Of a DNA stretch of 64,000 bases, positions 17,061-26,165 are shown piece after piece; the stretch's first letter is position 1, and each line of letters opens with the position of its first letter. The notes under the pieces were generated by a model, which was not told where the DNA came from, ran no database searches, and worked only from the letters and a program-made list of their open reading frames with translations. Source of the stretch: Muriicola sp041358175. Its GTDB lineage: Bacteria > Bacteroidota > Bacteroidia > Flavobacteriales > Flavobacteriaceae. The stretch covers positions 372,001 through 436,000 of the forward strand of contig NZ_JBGKBE010000002.1 of the NCBI RefSeq assembly GCF_041358175.1, read 5' to 3'. The position numbers and the translations under genes are program-made.

Positions 17061-19162
17061 TCCTCGTTTAATTCGTTTGACAAATATTTATATTCCTCGC
17101 CTTTAAGTTCATTCAGCAGGGATCTCAATCTTTCCTCCTGTACTTCATCACTAATCAGGTCTTTAAGGATGGTCCTAGCAAATTGGCGAAATTGCCATGC
17201 CGGATGAACGGCAGCGTTGACCAGATCCTTAAGATTTTTATCTTCATAAGGAAAAACTTCACCAATGAGTTGAAAAGCCAGCTGCCTTACTTCCATTGGA
17301 TACGGTTCCGCCGTATAAGAAAACAGCTCTTTTGTATACTCCTCCAGCTCTTCAACGGGAAGGTAATCCCTGGTCAAGATAGCCAAAAGCAACCATAATT
17401 GCCTGATGTTTTTATTGGAAAAGCCGGTAATTCCCCTGCACTTGTCTAGGTATGTCTTCCGTTGTCCGGGTCTGAGTATCCAGAGTTTGAACAATGCATT
17501 CTCAAGGGTAATATAGCTCTTGTCATTCAATAAAGACTCGTAATCCTCAATCAGCTCTTCGGGTATAGGGCCTGGGAGAAAGGAAAGGGCCTGTCTTACC
17601 TTGAAGTCGGCACTATTAAAGGCCTTTTTCAGGAATTCAGTGGAGAGTGACCTGTGGTACTGAAGTATCAGACGTTTTCTGAATTCGGAGGAAGTTGTAT
17701 TTCCCCAAAACTTTTTAATTATTACTTCATTATCCTCTGTGCTGGAGATAAGTTCTAACCGCGCCTTAAAAAACTGATCTATTGGAGGGTATGAATTACG
17801 TAAATACTGATTAACCTCTTTTTCATGGAATGTTTTACTTTCAAGCCAACGCTGCCGGAAGCTTTTAAGCGAAGTGGCGGATGTTGATTCTAATTGTGCA
17901 AGAAAATCGTCCACTGTGGCATTTTTAAATGAAAAGGCCGTTAGAAATTCCTGTACTCCTCGCCTGAAGTTCTCATCTCCTAAATACTCCCGAAGCATAA
18001 GCAATGCAAAGGCTCCTTTTTCGTAAAACGTAAGGCTGTTAGCTGTGGGATCAAGAAGGGATGTCCCCTCCCCTTCCCTGTCGGCATTTGCCAGTTCGTT
18101 TGCCTTTTCAAGCAGCATCCAGTAGAAATGGTCTTCCCCAAGGAATTCCTTTTGGGCCAGCCATGAATAATAGGTTGCAAATCCTTCATGCAGCCAATGG
18201 CTGGAGGCATCCTGTTCGGTAACAAGATTGCCAAACCATTGATGTGCCAGTTCGTGGGCATTGACATTAACATAATTCCGATCCTTGAAGGCCGTCGAGT
18301 CTGTCATAAAGCTATCTGAAAATAACGTCACCCCAGTGTTCTCCATCCCGGCATAGAGGAAATCACGTACCGGCACCTGCTTGTAGTTCTGCCAGGGATA
18401 CGGCACCCCAATTTCTTTTTCAAGTAAATCGAATATTTCTTTAGTGTACCGATATGTAGGTTCTGCCTTTAACGAATCATGTGGGTAATAATGAAGATAA
18501 AGGGGTTTTCCCGAAGCCGAAATTTGCTTTTCAGAACTGTATCGTCCTCCGGCAAAGGCAAGGAGGTAACTACTCATGGGTTTAATCATCTCGTAATGCC
18601 AGGAGCTGGTTTGATTATGATCGGTTGTTTTTGCTAATTTGCCATTGGATATCACTTCATAGCCTTTAGGAAAATCAATGCTGATACTAAAGCTGACCTT
18701 CTCTGACATCTCGTCAAAACTTGGAACCCAATGACTGTTGTATTTGCCCTGTCCCTGGGTCCACACCTGCTCGTTGCCTGGAATTGTATCATTCCAGCCA
18801 AGGAAATACATCGCCTGATCAGGCTTGCAGGAATAATGGATGTCTATAGAATATTCCTTGTTTTCCCGGTATTTTCTGGATAGAACCAGATATCTCCCAT
18901 CATAGGTGTATCGAACCTTTCTTCCATTGAGGTTTACTTTACTAATGTTCATCGCTCTGGCATCGAGATAAACAGAATCAACAGTGTTATCAACGCTAAA
19001 ATGATACTGTACCTGCCCCTGAACTGACTCATTAAATGGATCGACCTTAATCATAATCTCCCCGCGCAGAAAGTCGGATGCACTTCCTTCCTGCCCTGCA
19101 ACATGACAAAGTCGGAATAAGAAAAAGAAAAGAATCAGGCCCGGCTTTAAGAATCTACTCAT
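17057..19162 (-). CDS. Exported M1-family zinc aminopeptidase
   Basis: The ATG at 19162 gives 701 residues with a signal peptide ending near CHVAG; a TTG at 19171 lies inside the promoter and is unlikely. Zinc site: HELAH at 303-307, then Glu in WLHEGFATYY. The substrate-binding G-x-M-E-N motif is visible as YAGMENTG. Beyond about residue 430 is a helical region that may be the M1 C-terminal domain. It probably trims peptides from protein digestion in the periplasm. A TTG-N21-TAATTTTG promoter lies immediately upstream. Confidence 0.85.
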   Translation of the reverse strand: MSRFLKPGLILFFFLFRLCHVAGQEGSASDFLRGEIMIKVDPFNESVQGQVQYHFSVDNTVDSVYLDARAMNISKVNLNGRKVRYTYDGRYLVLSRKYRENKEYSIDIHYSCKPDQAMYFLGWNDTIPGNEQVWTQGQGKYNSHWVPSFDEMSEKVSFSISIDFPKGYEVISNGKLAKTTDHNQTSSWHYEMIKPMSSYLLAFAGGRYSSEKQISASGKPLYLHYYPHDSLKAEPTYRYTKEIFDLLEKEIGVPYPWQNYKQVPVRDFLYAGMENTGVTLFSDSFMTDSTAFKDRNYVNVNAHELAHQWFGNLVTEQDASSHWLHEGFATYYSWLAQKEFLGEDHFYWMLLEKANELANADREGEGTSLLDPTANSLTFYEKGAFALLMLREYLGDENFRRGVQEFLTAFSFKNATVDDFLAQLESTSATSLKSFRQRWLESKTFHEKEVNQYLRNSYPPIDQFFKARLELISSTEDNEVIIKKFWGNTTSSEFRKRLILQYHRSLSTEFLKKAFNSADFKVRQALSFLPGPIPEELIEDYESLLNDKSYITLENALFKLWILRPGQRKTYLDKCRGITGFSNKNIRQLWLLLAILTRDYLPVEELEEYTKELFSYTAEPYPMEVRQLAFQLIGEVFPYEDKNLKDLVNAAVHPAWQFRQFARTILKDLISDEVQEERLRSLLNELKGEEYKYLSNELNEE

Positions 19163-19168
19163 ACTTCC

Positions 19169-19200
19169 CAAAATTAGTATTTTGATCTGTTGCAGTTCAA
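19169..19200 (-). promoter_or_regulatory. Bacteroidota promoter for the M1 peptidase-patatin operon
   Basis: On the minus strand, TTG (19200-19198), a 21-base spacer, then TAATTTTG (19176-19169), a perfect -7 match. Only six bases lie between this element and the ATG at 19162, so transcription should begin at or next to the start codon. Confidence 0.55.
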
Positions 19201-19224
19201 GCTTGTAACCATTAATTTAGACAA

Positions 19225-21330
19225 ATGAAACCCAATCTTTTGCAAACCCCGATTACGTATCTCAAAGGGGTAGGCCCAAACCGGGCGCAGGTATTGCAAT
19301 CAGAACTGGGAATTGAAACCTACAGCGACCTTCTCCACCACTTTCCCAACCGCTATATTGACAAGACGCGATACTACAAAATAAATGAGCTGGAGCGTAA
19401 TTCTGCAGAACTTCAACTTACTGGCAGGATTGTTCACATAAAAACGGTAGAACAAAAAAAGGGGAAACGACTCGTCGCCCGATTTGTGGATGAAACCGGC
19501 GAAATGGAATTAGTGTGGTTCAGAGGGCACAAATGGCTCAAAGAACAGCTGAAGCTCAATGTACCCTATGTCATTTTTGGCAGAACGCAGTGGTTCAATG
19601 GTGTTTTTTCTATGCCGCACCCGGACATGGAATTGTTGTCTGATCATGAAAAAGGATTGCGCATCAAGATGCAACCTATTTATCCTTCTACCGAAAAACT
19701 CAGCAATAAAGGGATCACTAATAAAGTGCTAAGTCAACTTGTACAACAACTCTTTCTTGAAACCAGGGGCGCCTTTCCCGAGACACTCACGACAACCCTC
19801 CTGGAGGATCTCAAGCTCATATCCCGAAGGGAGGCATTGCTGAATATACATTTTCCCAGGGATCAATATAAATTGGCAAGGGCCCAATTCAGGTTGAAAT
19901 TTGAGGAGCTCTTTTTTATACAGGTACAGCTTATCTCAAAGAATCTGTTGCGAAAAAAAAAGATAAAGGGCTTTCCATTTCAGCACGTAGGGAAAAAATT
20001 CAACACCTTTTACAAAGAGTATCTTCCGTTTCAACTGACCGGGGCGCAGCAAAAGGTGATCAAGGAGATCAGGGCCGATTTAGGGAGTAATGCCCAGATG
20101 AACCGACTCTTGCAGGGTGATGTGGGCTCAGGAAAGACGATTGTAGCGCTGATGTGTATGTTACTAGCACTTGACAACGGTTACCAGTCCTGCCTGATGG
20201 CTCCCACTGAAATCCTCGCCAATCAGCATTTCAACAGTCTTAAAGAACTCCTAGGGGAAATGGATGTTTCCATAGCCCTTCTAACGGGTTCTGTCAGGAA
20301 ATCAAATCGGAAGGAGATACATGAGGCCCTGGAAAATGGCAGTCTTCATATTCTGGTGGGTACACATGCCGTGCTTGAACACAAGGTACAATTTAATAAC
20401 CTGGGACTAGCCATCATTGACGAACAACACCGATTTGGAGTGGCACAGCGTTCAAAATTATGGCATAAAAATGAGATTCCCCCACATATTCTGGTTATGA
20501 CGGCAACCCCCATCCCCCGTACCCTTGCCATGAGCCTGTATGGTGACCTCGACATATCGGTGATAGATGAATTACCCCCCGGGAGAAAACCTGTGAAGAC
20601 AGTCCACCGCTATGATACAAACAGATTAAAAGTCTTCAGATTTATCAAAGAGGAAATAAAGAAAGGCAGGCAGGTTTACGTAGTGTATCCTCTTATCAAA
20701 GAATCCCAGGCCCTGGATTATAAAGATCTTATGGATGGATATGAGAGCATGGTAAGGGATTTTCCCCTTCCGGATTATCAGATTTCCATCGTCCACGGGA
20801 AAATGAAATCTGATGATAAGGATTACGAAATGATCCGCTTTGTGAAAGGGGAAACCCAGATCATGGTGGCAACTACGGTCATCGAAGTTGGTGTTAACGT
20901 CCCAAATGCGACCGTCATGATTATTGAAAGTGCAGAACGATTTGGCCTCTCACAGTTGCACCAGTTACGCGGCCGAGTTGGGCGTGGGGGCGAACAGAGT
21001 TATTGTATTCTGATGACAGGGCAGAAACTATCCTCAGAGGCCAAAACCCGCCTGGAAACAATGACAAGGACCAATGATGGCTTCGAAATTGCCGAAGTGG
21101 ATCTGAAACTACGTGGTCCGGGAGATCTGATGGGAACGCAGCAAAGCGGACTTCTGAACCTCAAAATTGCCGATATTGTAAAAGACAATGACATCCTTAA
21201 AACGGCGCGATTCTACGCCATGCGTGTCTTGCAGGAAGATCCTGATCTGATCCTCGAAAAAAACCTCCCGCTCAGGATCACATATCTTGAACTAATCAAG
21301 AATAAGAACATCTGGAATTACATCAGCTAG
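19225..21330 (+). CDS. recG: ATP-dependent DNA helicase RecG
   Basis: 701 residues, the usual length. N-terminal wedge domain: YLKGVGPNRAQVLQSELGIETYSDLLHHFPNRYID. Helicase core: QGDVGSGKTIVALMCM (Walker A), APTEILANQH, IIDEQHRFGVAQR (DEQH box), MTATPIPRTLAMSLYGDLD, VVYPLIKES and the TRG motif region with QLRGRVGRGGEQSYC. It reverses stalled forks and processes recombination intermediates. It diverges from the M1 peptidase gene. A short stem (CTTACC/GGTAAG, 21333-21349) follows but has no T tract. Confidence 0.95.
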   Translation: MKPNLLQTPITYLKGVGPNRAQVLQSELGIETYSDLLHHFPNRYIDKTRYYKINELERNSAELQLTGRIVHIKTVEQKKGKRLVARFVDETGEMELVWFRGHKWLKEQLKLNVPYVIFGRTQWFNGVFSMPHPDMELLSDHEKGLRIKMQPIYPSTEKLSNKGITNKVLSQLVQQLFLETRGAFPETLTTTLLEDLKLISRREALLNIHFPRDQYKLARAQFRLKFEELFFIQVQLISKNLLRKKKIKGFPFQHVGKKFNTFYKEYLPFQLTGAQQKVIKEIRADLGSNAQMNRLLQGDVGSGKTIVALMCMLLALDNGYQSCLMAPTEILANQHFNSLKELLGEMDVSIALLTGSVRKSNRKEIHEALENGSLHILVGTHAVLEHKVQFNNLGLAIIDEQHRFGVAQRSKLWHKNEIPPHILVMTATPIPRTLAMSLYGDLDISVIDELPPGRKPVKTVHRYDTNRLKVFRFIKEEIKKGRQVYVVYPLIKESQALDYKDLMDGYESMVRDFPLPDYQISIVHGKMKSDDKDYEMIRFVKGETQIMVATTVIEVGVNVPNATVMIIESAERFGLSQLHQLRGRVGRGGEQSYCILMTGQKLSSEAKTRLETMTRTNDGFEIAEVDLKLRGPGDLMGTQQSGLLNLKIADIVKDNDILKTARFYAMRVLQEDPDLILEKNLPLRITYLELIKNKNIWNYIS

Positions 21331-21418
21331 TGCTTACCAGGATGGTAAGGTGGCAATATCCGAAGTTTGAACATCGTAATTTTCAATTGGTAAAATTTCA
21401 ATTCAATTCCCTATGATT

Positions 21419-21426
21419 TAGTTTTG
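21419..21426 (+). promoter_or_regulatory. Candidate -7 element of the leuCDAB operon
   Basis: TAGTTTTG is a perfect TAnnTTTG match, preceded after 19 bases by TTC as a weak -33. The leader would be about 15 bases to the ATG at 21448, which leaves no room for a leader-peptide attenuator. Confidence 0.45.
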
Positions 21427-21447
21427 TGGGCTTAGAAAACATTGACA

Positions 21448-22863
21448 ATGAGTGAACGGAGAACACTATTTGACAAAGTATGGGATTCTCATGTAGTAAG
21501 AAAAATTGAGAAAGGTCCCGACGTTTTATTTATAGACAGGCACCTGGTACATGAAGTTACCAGTCCGGTTGCATTTCTGGGGTTGAAAAATCGCAATAGC
21601 AAGGTCCTCTACCCTGAACGTACATTTGCTACTGCCGATCACAACACCCCTACAATTAATCAGCACCTTCCGGTAAAAGATCCTCTTTCAGCGAATCAGC
21701 TGAAGGCACTGGAAGAGAATGCCAAGGAGCATGGAATACCTTATTGGGGACTTGGGCATCAGAAAAATGGAATCGTTCATGTTATTGGGCCTGAAAATGG
21801 CATTACCCTCCCCGGGGTTACTGTAGTCTGTGGTGATTCGCATACCTCTACGCACGGGGCCTTTGGTGCTATAGCCTTTGGAATAGGTACGTCAGAAGTA
21901 GAAATGGTATTGTCTACCCAGTGTATCATGCAGCCCAAACCCAGGAAAATGAGGATTACCATAGATGGAAGTTTGAACAAGGCAGTAACTCCCAAGGATG
22001 TAGCCCTCTATATAATTTCCCAACTTTCTACCTCCGGGGCTACCGGATATTTTGTGGAATACGCTGGGGAAGTCTTCAGGAATATGTCTATGGAAGGCAG
22101 GATGACTGTCTGCAATCTGAGTATTGAAATGGGTGCAAGGGGCGGAATGATCGCTCCGGATGAAAAGACCTTCACCTATATCAAAGGAAGAGAATTCACA
22201 CCAAAAGGCGAAGAATGGGATAAGGCAATGGCCTATTGGAAAACTTTGTATTCCGATGCAGATGCGGAATTTGATAAAGAGATCGTATTTGATGGATCTA
22301 TAATTGAGCCTATGATTACATACGGGACCAATCCGGGAATGGGCATAGGAATCTCTTCAGGGATTCCCACGGCGGAATCTATGGATGGAGGCGTATCCAC
22401 TTACAGGAAATCACTAGAATACATGGATTTCAAAGAAGGAGATGCCATGCTGGGTAAAAAGATTGATTTTGTTTTCCTTGGAAGTTGTACCAATGGCCGA
22501 ATAGAGGATTTCAGAGCCTTTGCAGAGGTGGTTAAAGGTCGGAAAAAGGCAGATCATGTTACAGCCTGGTTGGTTCCAGGTTCGCATCGGGTTGAAGAAG
22601 CTATAGAAAAAGAAGGAATCCTGGCTATTTTGGAAGAAGCCGGTTTTCAGTTAAGAGAGCCTGGTTGTTCGGCCTGTCTGGCTATGAATGATGATAAAAT
22701 ACCGGCAGGGAAATACGCCGTGAGTACTTCAAATCGAAATTTTGAGGGAAGGCAGGGGCCCGGAGCTCGTACCTTACTGGCGAGTCCGTTGGTGGCAGCA
22801 GCAGCTGCTGTTACCGGAAGGGTTACCGATCCCAGGGAATTAATGGAATTAGAAACCGCTTAA
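21448..22863 (+). CDS. leuC: 3-isopropylmalate dehydratase large subunit
   Basis: Aconitase-superfamily subunit that binds the 4Fe-4S cluster and isomerises 2- to 3-isopropylmalate in leucine synthesis. Visible motifs: FDKVWDSHVV, ATADHNTPT, VVCGDSHTSTHGAFGAIAFGIGTSEVE (first cluster Cys), FLGSCTNGRIEDFR and EPGCSACLAMNDD (other Cys ligands), then STSNRNFEGRQGPGARTLLASP. The ATG at 21448 gives 471 residues; an in-frame TTG two codons earlier is less likely. First gene of leuCDAB. Confidence 0.95.
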   Translation: MSERRTLFDKVWDSHVVRKIEKGPDVLFIDRHLVHEVTSPVAFLGLKNRNSKVLYPERTFATADHNTPTINQHLPVKDPLSANQLKALEENAKEHGIPYWGLGHQKNGIVHVIGPENGITLPGVTVVCGDSHTSTHGAFGAIAFGIGTSEVEMVLSTQCIMQPKPRKMRITIDGSLNKAVTPKDVALYIISQLSTSGATGYFVEYAGEVFRNMSMEGRMTVCNLSIEMGARGGMIAPDEKTFTYIKGREFTPKGEEWDKAMAYWKTLYSDADAEFDKEIVFDGSIIEPMITYGTNPGMGIGISSGIPTAESMDGGVSTYRKSLEYMDFKEGDAMLGKKIDFVFLGSCTNGRIEDFRAFAEVVKGRKKADHVTAWLVPGSHRVEEAIEKEGILAILEEAGFQLREPGCSACLAMNDDKIPAGKYAVSTSNRNFEGRQGPGARTLLASPLVAAAAAVTGRVTDPRELMELETA

Positions 22864-22877
22864 AACCCCATTAAATT

Positions 22878-23474
22878 ATGGCTTACGATAAGTTTAACGT
22901 ACTTAAAAGCAGCGCTGTTCCCCTTCCTATCGAGAATGTGGATACAGATCAGATTATCCCTGCCCGGTTTTTAAAAGCTACGGAGCGTAAAGGATTCGGG
23001 GGCAACCTGTTCCGGGATTGGCGTTACCACCCGGACAATAGTCCTAAAGAACATTTTGTATTGAATAATCCTATTTACCAGGGCAAGATCCTGGTTGGTG
23101 GTAAAAATTTTGGTTCCGGATCCTCGAGGGAGCACGCCGCATGGGCCATTTACGATTACGGTTTTCGCTGTGTGGTTTCCAGCTTTTTTGCTGATATTTT
23201 CAGGAATAACTGCCTTAACATTGGTGTTTTACCCGTTCAGGTGAGTCCGGCCTTCCTCCAAAAGATCTTTGAAGCCATTGAAAAGGACCCCAAGGCTGAA
23301 TTTACCATTGATCTTCCTTCTCAAACCATTACTATTGGTGGGAGTTCAGAACAGGAAGAGTTCGACATCAACCCTTACAAAAAAGAAAACATGCTTAACG
23401 GATATGACGACATAGATTATCTTCTAAGTATGAAAGACGAGATCGAAGACTTTGCCGGCGGTCTGCCTTTATAA
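22878..23474 (+). CDS. leuD: 3-isopropylmalate dehydratase small subunit
   Basis: 198 residues forming the swivelling domain of the isomerase. Motifs: PLPIENVDTDQIIPARFLK, GGKNFGSGSSREHAAWAIYDYGFR (substrate-binding Ser/Arg) and FADIFRNNCLNIGVLPV. It pairs with LeuC, whose gene ends 14 bases upstream, and is followed 14 bases later by leuA. Confidence 0.95.
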   Translation: MAYDKFNVLKSSAVPLPIENVDTDQIIPARFLKATERKGFGGNLFRDWRYHPDNSPKEHFVLNNPIYQGKILVGGKNFGSGSSREHAAWAIYDYGFRCVVSSFFADIFRNNCLNIGVLPVQVSPAFLQKIFEAIEKDPKAEFTIDLPSQTITIGGSSEQEEFDINPYKKENMLNGYDDIDYLLSMKDEIEDFAGGLPL

Positions 23475-23488
23475 AATATTGTTACGTC

Positions 23489-25069
23489 ATGCCTGAAGCC
23501 GCATTATCCCCCTCACAAAAACCACGGAAAAAAACTCCGGAAAAAGGTATTGTAACACAGCGAACCATAGAAATTATGGATACTACGTTGAGAGACGGGG
23601 AGCAGACATCCGGTGTATCCTTTTCGGCTTCTGAGAAACTGACAATGGCGAAGCTGTTGCTGGAAGAATTAAAGGTTGATCGTATTGAAATTGCTTCAGC
23701 AAGGGTGTCAGAAGGAGAATTTCAGTCGGTAAAAAACATCCTGGAATGGGCAATAGATCAGGGATTTGAAGAGCGTGTAGAAGTACTCACCTTTGTAGAC
23801 GGAGGACTATCATTAGAATGGATGCAAGAGGCAGGTGCCAAAGTACAAAACCTGCTGACTAAAGGATCGCTTAATCACCTTACCCATCAACTAAAGAAAA
23901 AACCCGAAGAGCATTTTAAAGAAATTGAAGAGGTAATAAGACAAGCCCAGATCCTGGGAATTTCAACCAACGTCTATCTAGAGGACTGGAGTAACGGAAT
24001 GCGTAATTCTCCTGAATACGTCTTTAGTTTCCTGGATTTTCTTGCTACCCAACCCGTAAAGCGCGTCCTATTGCCGGATACATTGGGAGTTCTAACACCG
24101 GGGGAAACAGGTGAATTCATAGGAAAGATTGTACAACGTTACCCCGGGATACATTTCGATTTTCACGGACACAACGATTACGATCTCAGTGTTGCCAATG
24201 TAATGGAAGCGGTAAAAGCGGGGTGCCAGGGACTCCACCTTACCGTGAACGGGATGGGAGAACGAGCAGGGAATGCTCCACTTGCCAGTGTAGTGGCCGT
24301 ATTAAATGATTTTTTACCTGAATACAGGATCAATGTACAGGAATCTTCTCTCTTTAAAGTGAGTAAATTGGTTTCGGCATTTACTGGCTTTGTCATCCCT
24401 GCCAACAAACCAATAGTTGGAGACAACGTATTTACTCAAACCGCTGGTATACATGCAGATGGAGACAATAAAAAGAACTTATACTTTAATGATCTTTTGC
24501 CTGAAAGATTCGGTAGAAAACGCAAATATGCCCTGGGGAAAACATCGGGAAAGGCCAATATCCAGAAGAATCTTCAGGAGTTGGGACTTACACTAAACGA
24601 TGAAGAAATTAAAAAGGTTACCGCCAGGATTATCGAATTGGGAGACAAGAAGGAAAGGGTTACCAAAGATGATCTGCCCTATATTATTTCCGATGTTCTG
24701 GACAGTGATGGTTACCAGCAGAAGGTGTTTGTGAAATCATATGTCCTTACCCATGCCAAAGGCCTCCAGCCTTCCACAACTATTTGCGTGGAGTTTGAGG
24801 GCGAGAGCATTGAAGAACACGCACAGGGAGATGGGCAATTTGATGCCTTTATGAACGCCTTGAGGAAAGTATACAGGGCAAAGAAAAAAAGTTTGCCCAA
24901 CCTTGTGGATTATGCGGTTAGAATACCCCCTGGCAGTAATTCGGATGCCTTATGCGAAACAATAATCACATGGCAATGGGAAGATAAAGAATTCACAACC
25001 AGAGGACTTGATTCAGATCAGACCGTATCCGCCATCAAGGCGACAGAAAAAATGCTCAACATTATTTAA
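23489..25069 (+). CDS. leuA: 2-isopropylmalate synthase-type enzyme
   Basis: Acetyl-CoA-dependent aldol-type synthase of leucine synthesis, 526 residues. The TIM barrel begins near residue 25 with MDTTLRDGEQTSGVSFS. The metal site is FDFHGHNDYDLSVANVMEA, followed by NGMGERAGNAPLASVV. A C-terminal LeuA allosteric domain (about 400-526) should bind leucine for feedback control. The barrel resembles the LeuA/CimA branch, so citramalate synthase is possible in principle, but the position between leuD and leuB supports LeuA. The N-terminal 25 residues are Lys/Pro-rich and extra. Confidence 0.85.
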   Translation: MPEAALSPSQKPRKKTPEKGIVTQRTIEIMDTTLRDGEQTSGVSFSASEKLTMAKLLLEELKVDRIEIASARVSEGEFQSVKNILEWAIDQGFEERVEVLTFVDGGLSLEWMQEAGAKVQNLLTKGSLNHLTHQLKKKPEEHFKEIEEVIRQAQILGISTNVYLEDWSNGMRNSPEYVFSFLDFLATQPVKRVLLPDTLGVLTPGETGEFIGKIVQRYPGIHFDFHGHNDYDLSVANVMEAVKAGCQGLHLTVNGMGERAGNAPLASVVAVLNDFLPEYRINVQESSLFKVSKLVSAFTGFVIPANKPIVGDNVFTQTAGIHADGDNKKNLYFNDLLPERFGRKRKYALGKTSGKANIQKNLQELGLTLNDEEIKKVTARIIELGDKKERVTKDDLPYIISDVLDSDGYQQKVFVKSYVLTHAKGLQPSTTICVEFEGESIEEHAQGDGQFDAFMNALRKVYRAKKKSLPNLVDYAVRIPPGSNSDALCETIITWQWEDKEFTTRGLDSDQTVSAIKATEKMLNII

Positions 25070-25092
25070 CCTCCAGAAACAAAGCTTTTTTT

Positions 25093-26148
25093 ATGGAATT
25101 AACTATTGCCCTATTGGCCGGAGATGGTATCGGTCCTGAAGTTGTGGAACAAGCCGTAAAGGTTTGCGATGCCGTAGCAAGTAAATTTAATCACAAGATT
25201 CACTGGAAACCCGCATTGACCGGTGCGGCGGCCATAGATGCTGTGGGAGACCCCTACCCCGACGACACTCATAACATCTGCGTAAATTCGGATGCCGTGT
25301 TATTCGGTGCTATAGGACATCCCAGATTCGACAATGATCCTTCGGCAAAAGTAAGGCCTGAACAGGGGTTGTTAAAGATGAGGCAGAAACTTGGACTGTT
25401 TGCCAATGTAAGGCCTACGTTTACTTTTCCTTCTCTGATTGACCGTTCCCCCCTGAAAAGGGAGAGAATTGAAGGCACCGACCTGGTTTTTCTACGGGAA
25501 CTCACCGGAGGTATTTACTTTGGAAAAAGAGGGAGGGAAGATAATGGAAATACCGCATTTGACACTTGTACATATACGCGAATGGAGGTAGAACGACTGG
25601 CTAAAAAGGGATTTGAAATGGCCATGAAGCGATCCAAAAAACTTTGTTGTGTGGATAAAGCTAATGTGCTTGAATCTTCGCGTTTGTGGAGGGAAACCGT
25701 GCAGGCAATGGAAAAGGACTATCCTGAAGTTGAAGTGTCCTACGAGTTTGTGGATGCCGTGGCTATGCGCCTGGTACAATGGCCTAATTCCTACGATGTG
25801 CTTATTACAGAAAATCTTTTTGGTGATATCCTTACAGATGAGGCTTCGGTTATTTCCGGATCCATGGGACTGATGCCCTCGGCCTCGCTGGGAGAATCTA
25901 TAGGCCTCTATGAGCCCATCCATGGTTCCTACCCTCAGGCAGCCGGAAAAGACATCGCAAATCCCCTGGCAACGGTTTTGTCTGCAGCCATGATGTTTGA
26001 CGACCTGGGCTTGTCTAAGGAAGCGGAAGCCATAAGGGAAGTGGTAAACAAATCCCTTTCAAAAGGAATTGTCACCGAAGACCTCGCCGATAAAGGCCAG
26101 GGACACAAGACCAGTGAAGTGGGCGACTGGCTTGCAAAAAATATATAA
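25093..26148 (+). CDS. leuB: 3-isopropylmalate dehydrogenase
   Basis: 351 residues, NAD-dependent oxidative decarboxylase and last specific step before leucine transamination. Motifs: LLAGDGIGPEVVEQA, LLKMRQKLGLFANVRP, FLRELTGGIYFGKRG, CCVDKANVLESSRLWRE, VDAVAMRLVQWP, TENLFGDILTDEASVISGS and EPIHGSYPQAAGKDIANP. Last gene of the operon, 23 bases after leuA. It converges with gapN with a 17-base gap and no obvious terminator hairpin. Confidence 0.95.
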   Translation: MELTIALLAGDGIGPEVVEQAVKVCDAVASKFNHKIHWKPALTGAAAIDAVGDPYPDDTHNICVNSDAVLFGAIGHPRFDNDPSAKVRPEQGLLKMRQKLGLFANVRPTFTFPSLIDRSPLKRERIEGTDLVFLRELTGGIYFGKRGREDNGNTAFDTCTYTRMEVERLAKKGFEMAMKRSKKLCCVDKANVLESSRLWRETVQAMEKDYPEVEVSYEFVDAVAMRLVQWPNSYDVLITENLFGDILTDEASVISGSMGLMPSASLGESIGLYEPIHGSYPQAAGKDIANPLATVLSAAMMFDDLGLSKEAEAIREVVNKSLSKGIVTEDLADKGQGHKTSEVGDWLAKNI

Positions 26149-26165
26149 TTTTTAGTTACCCGGCT

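Noticed and set aside
21333..21349. CTTACC/GGTAAG stem just after recG as a terminator
   Set aside because: Six-base stem with no following T tract and in front of another gene on the same strand; too weak to call.
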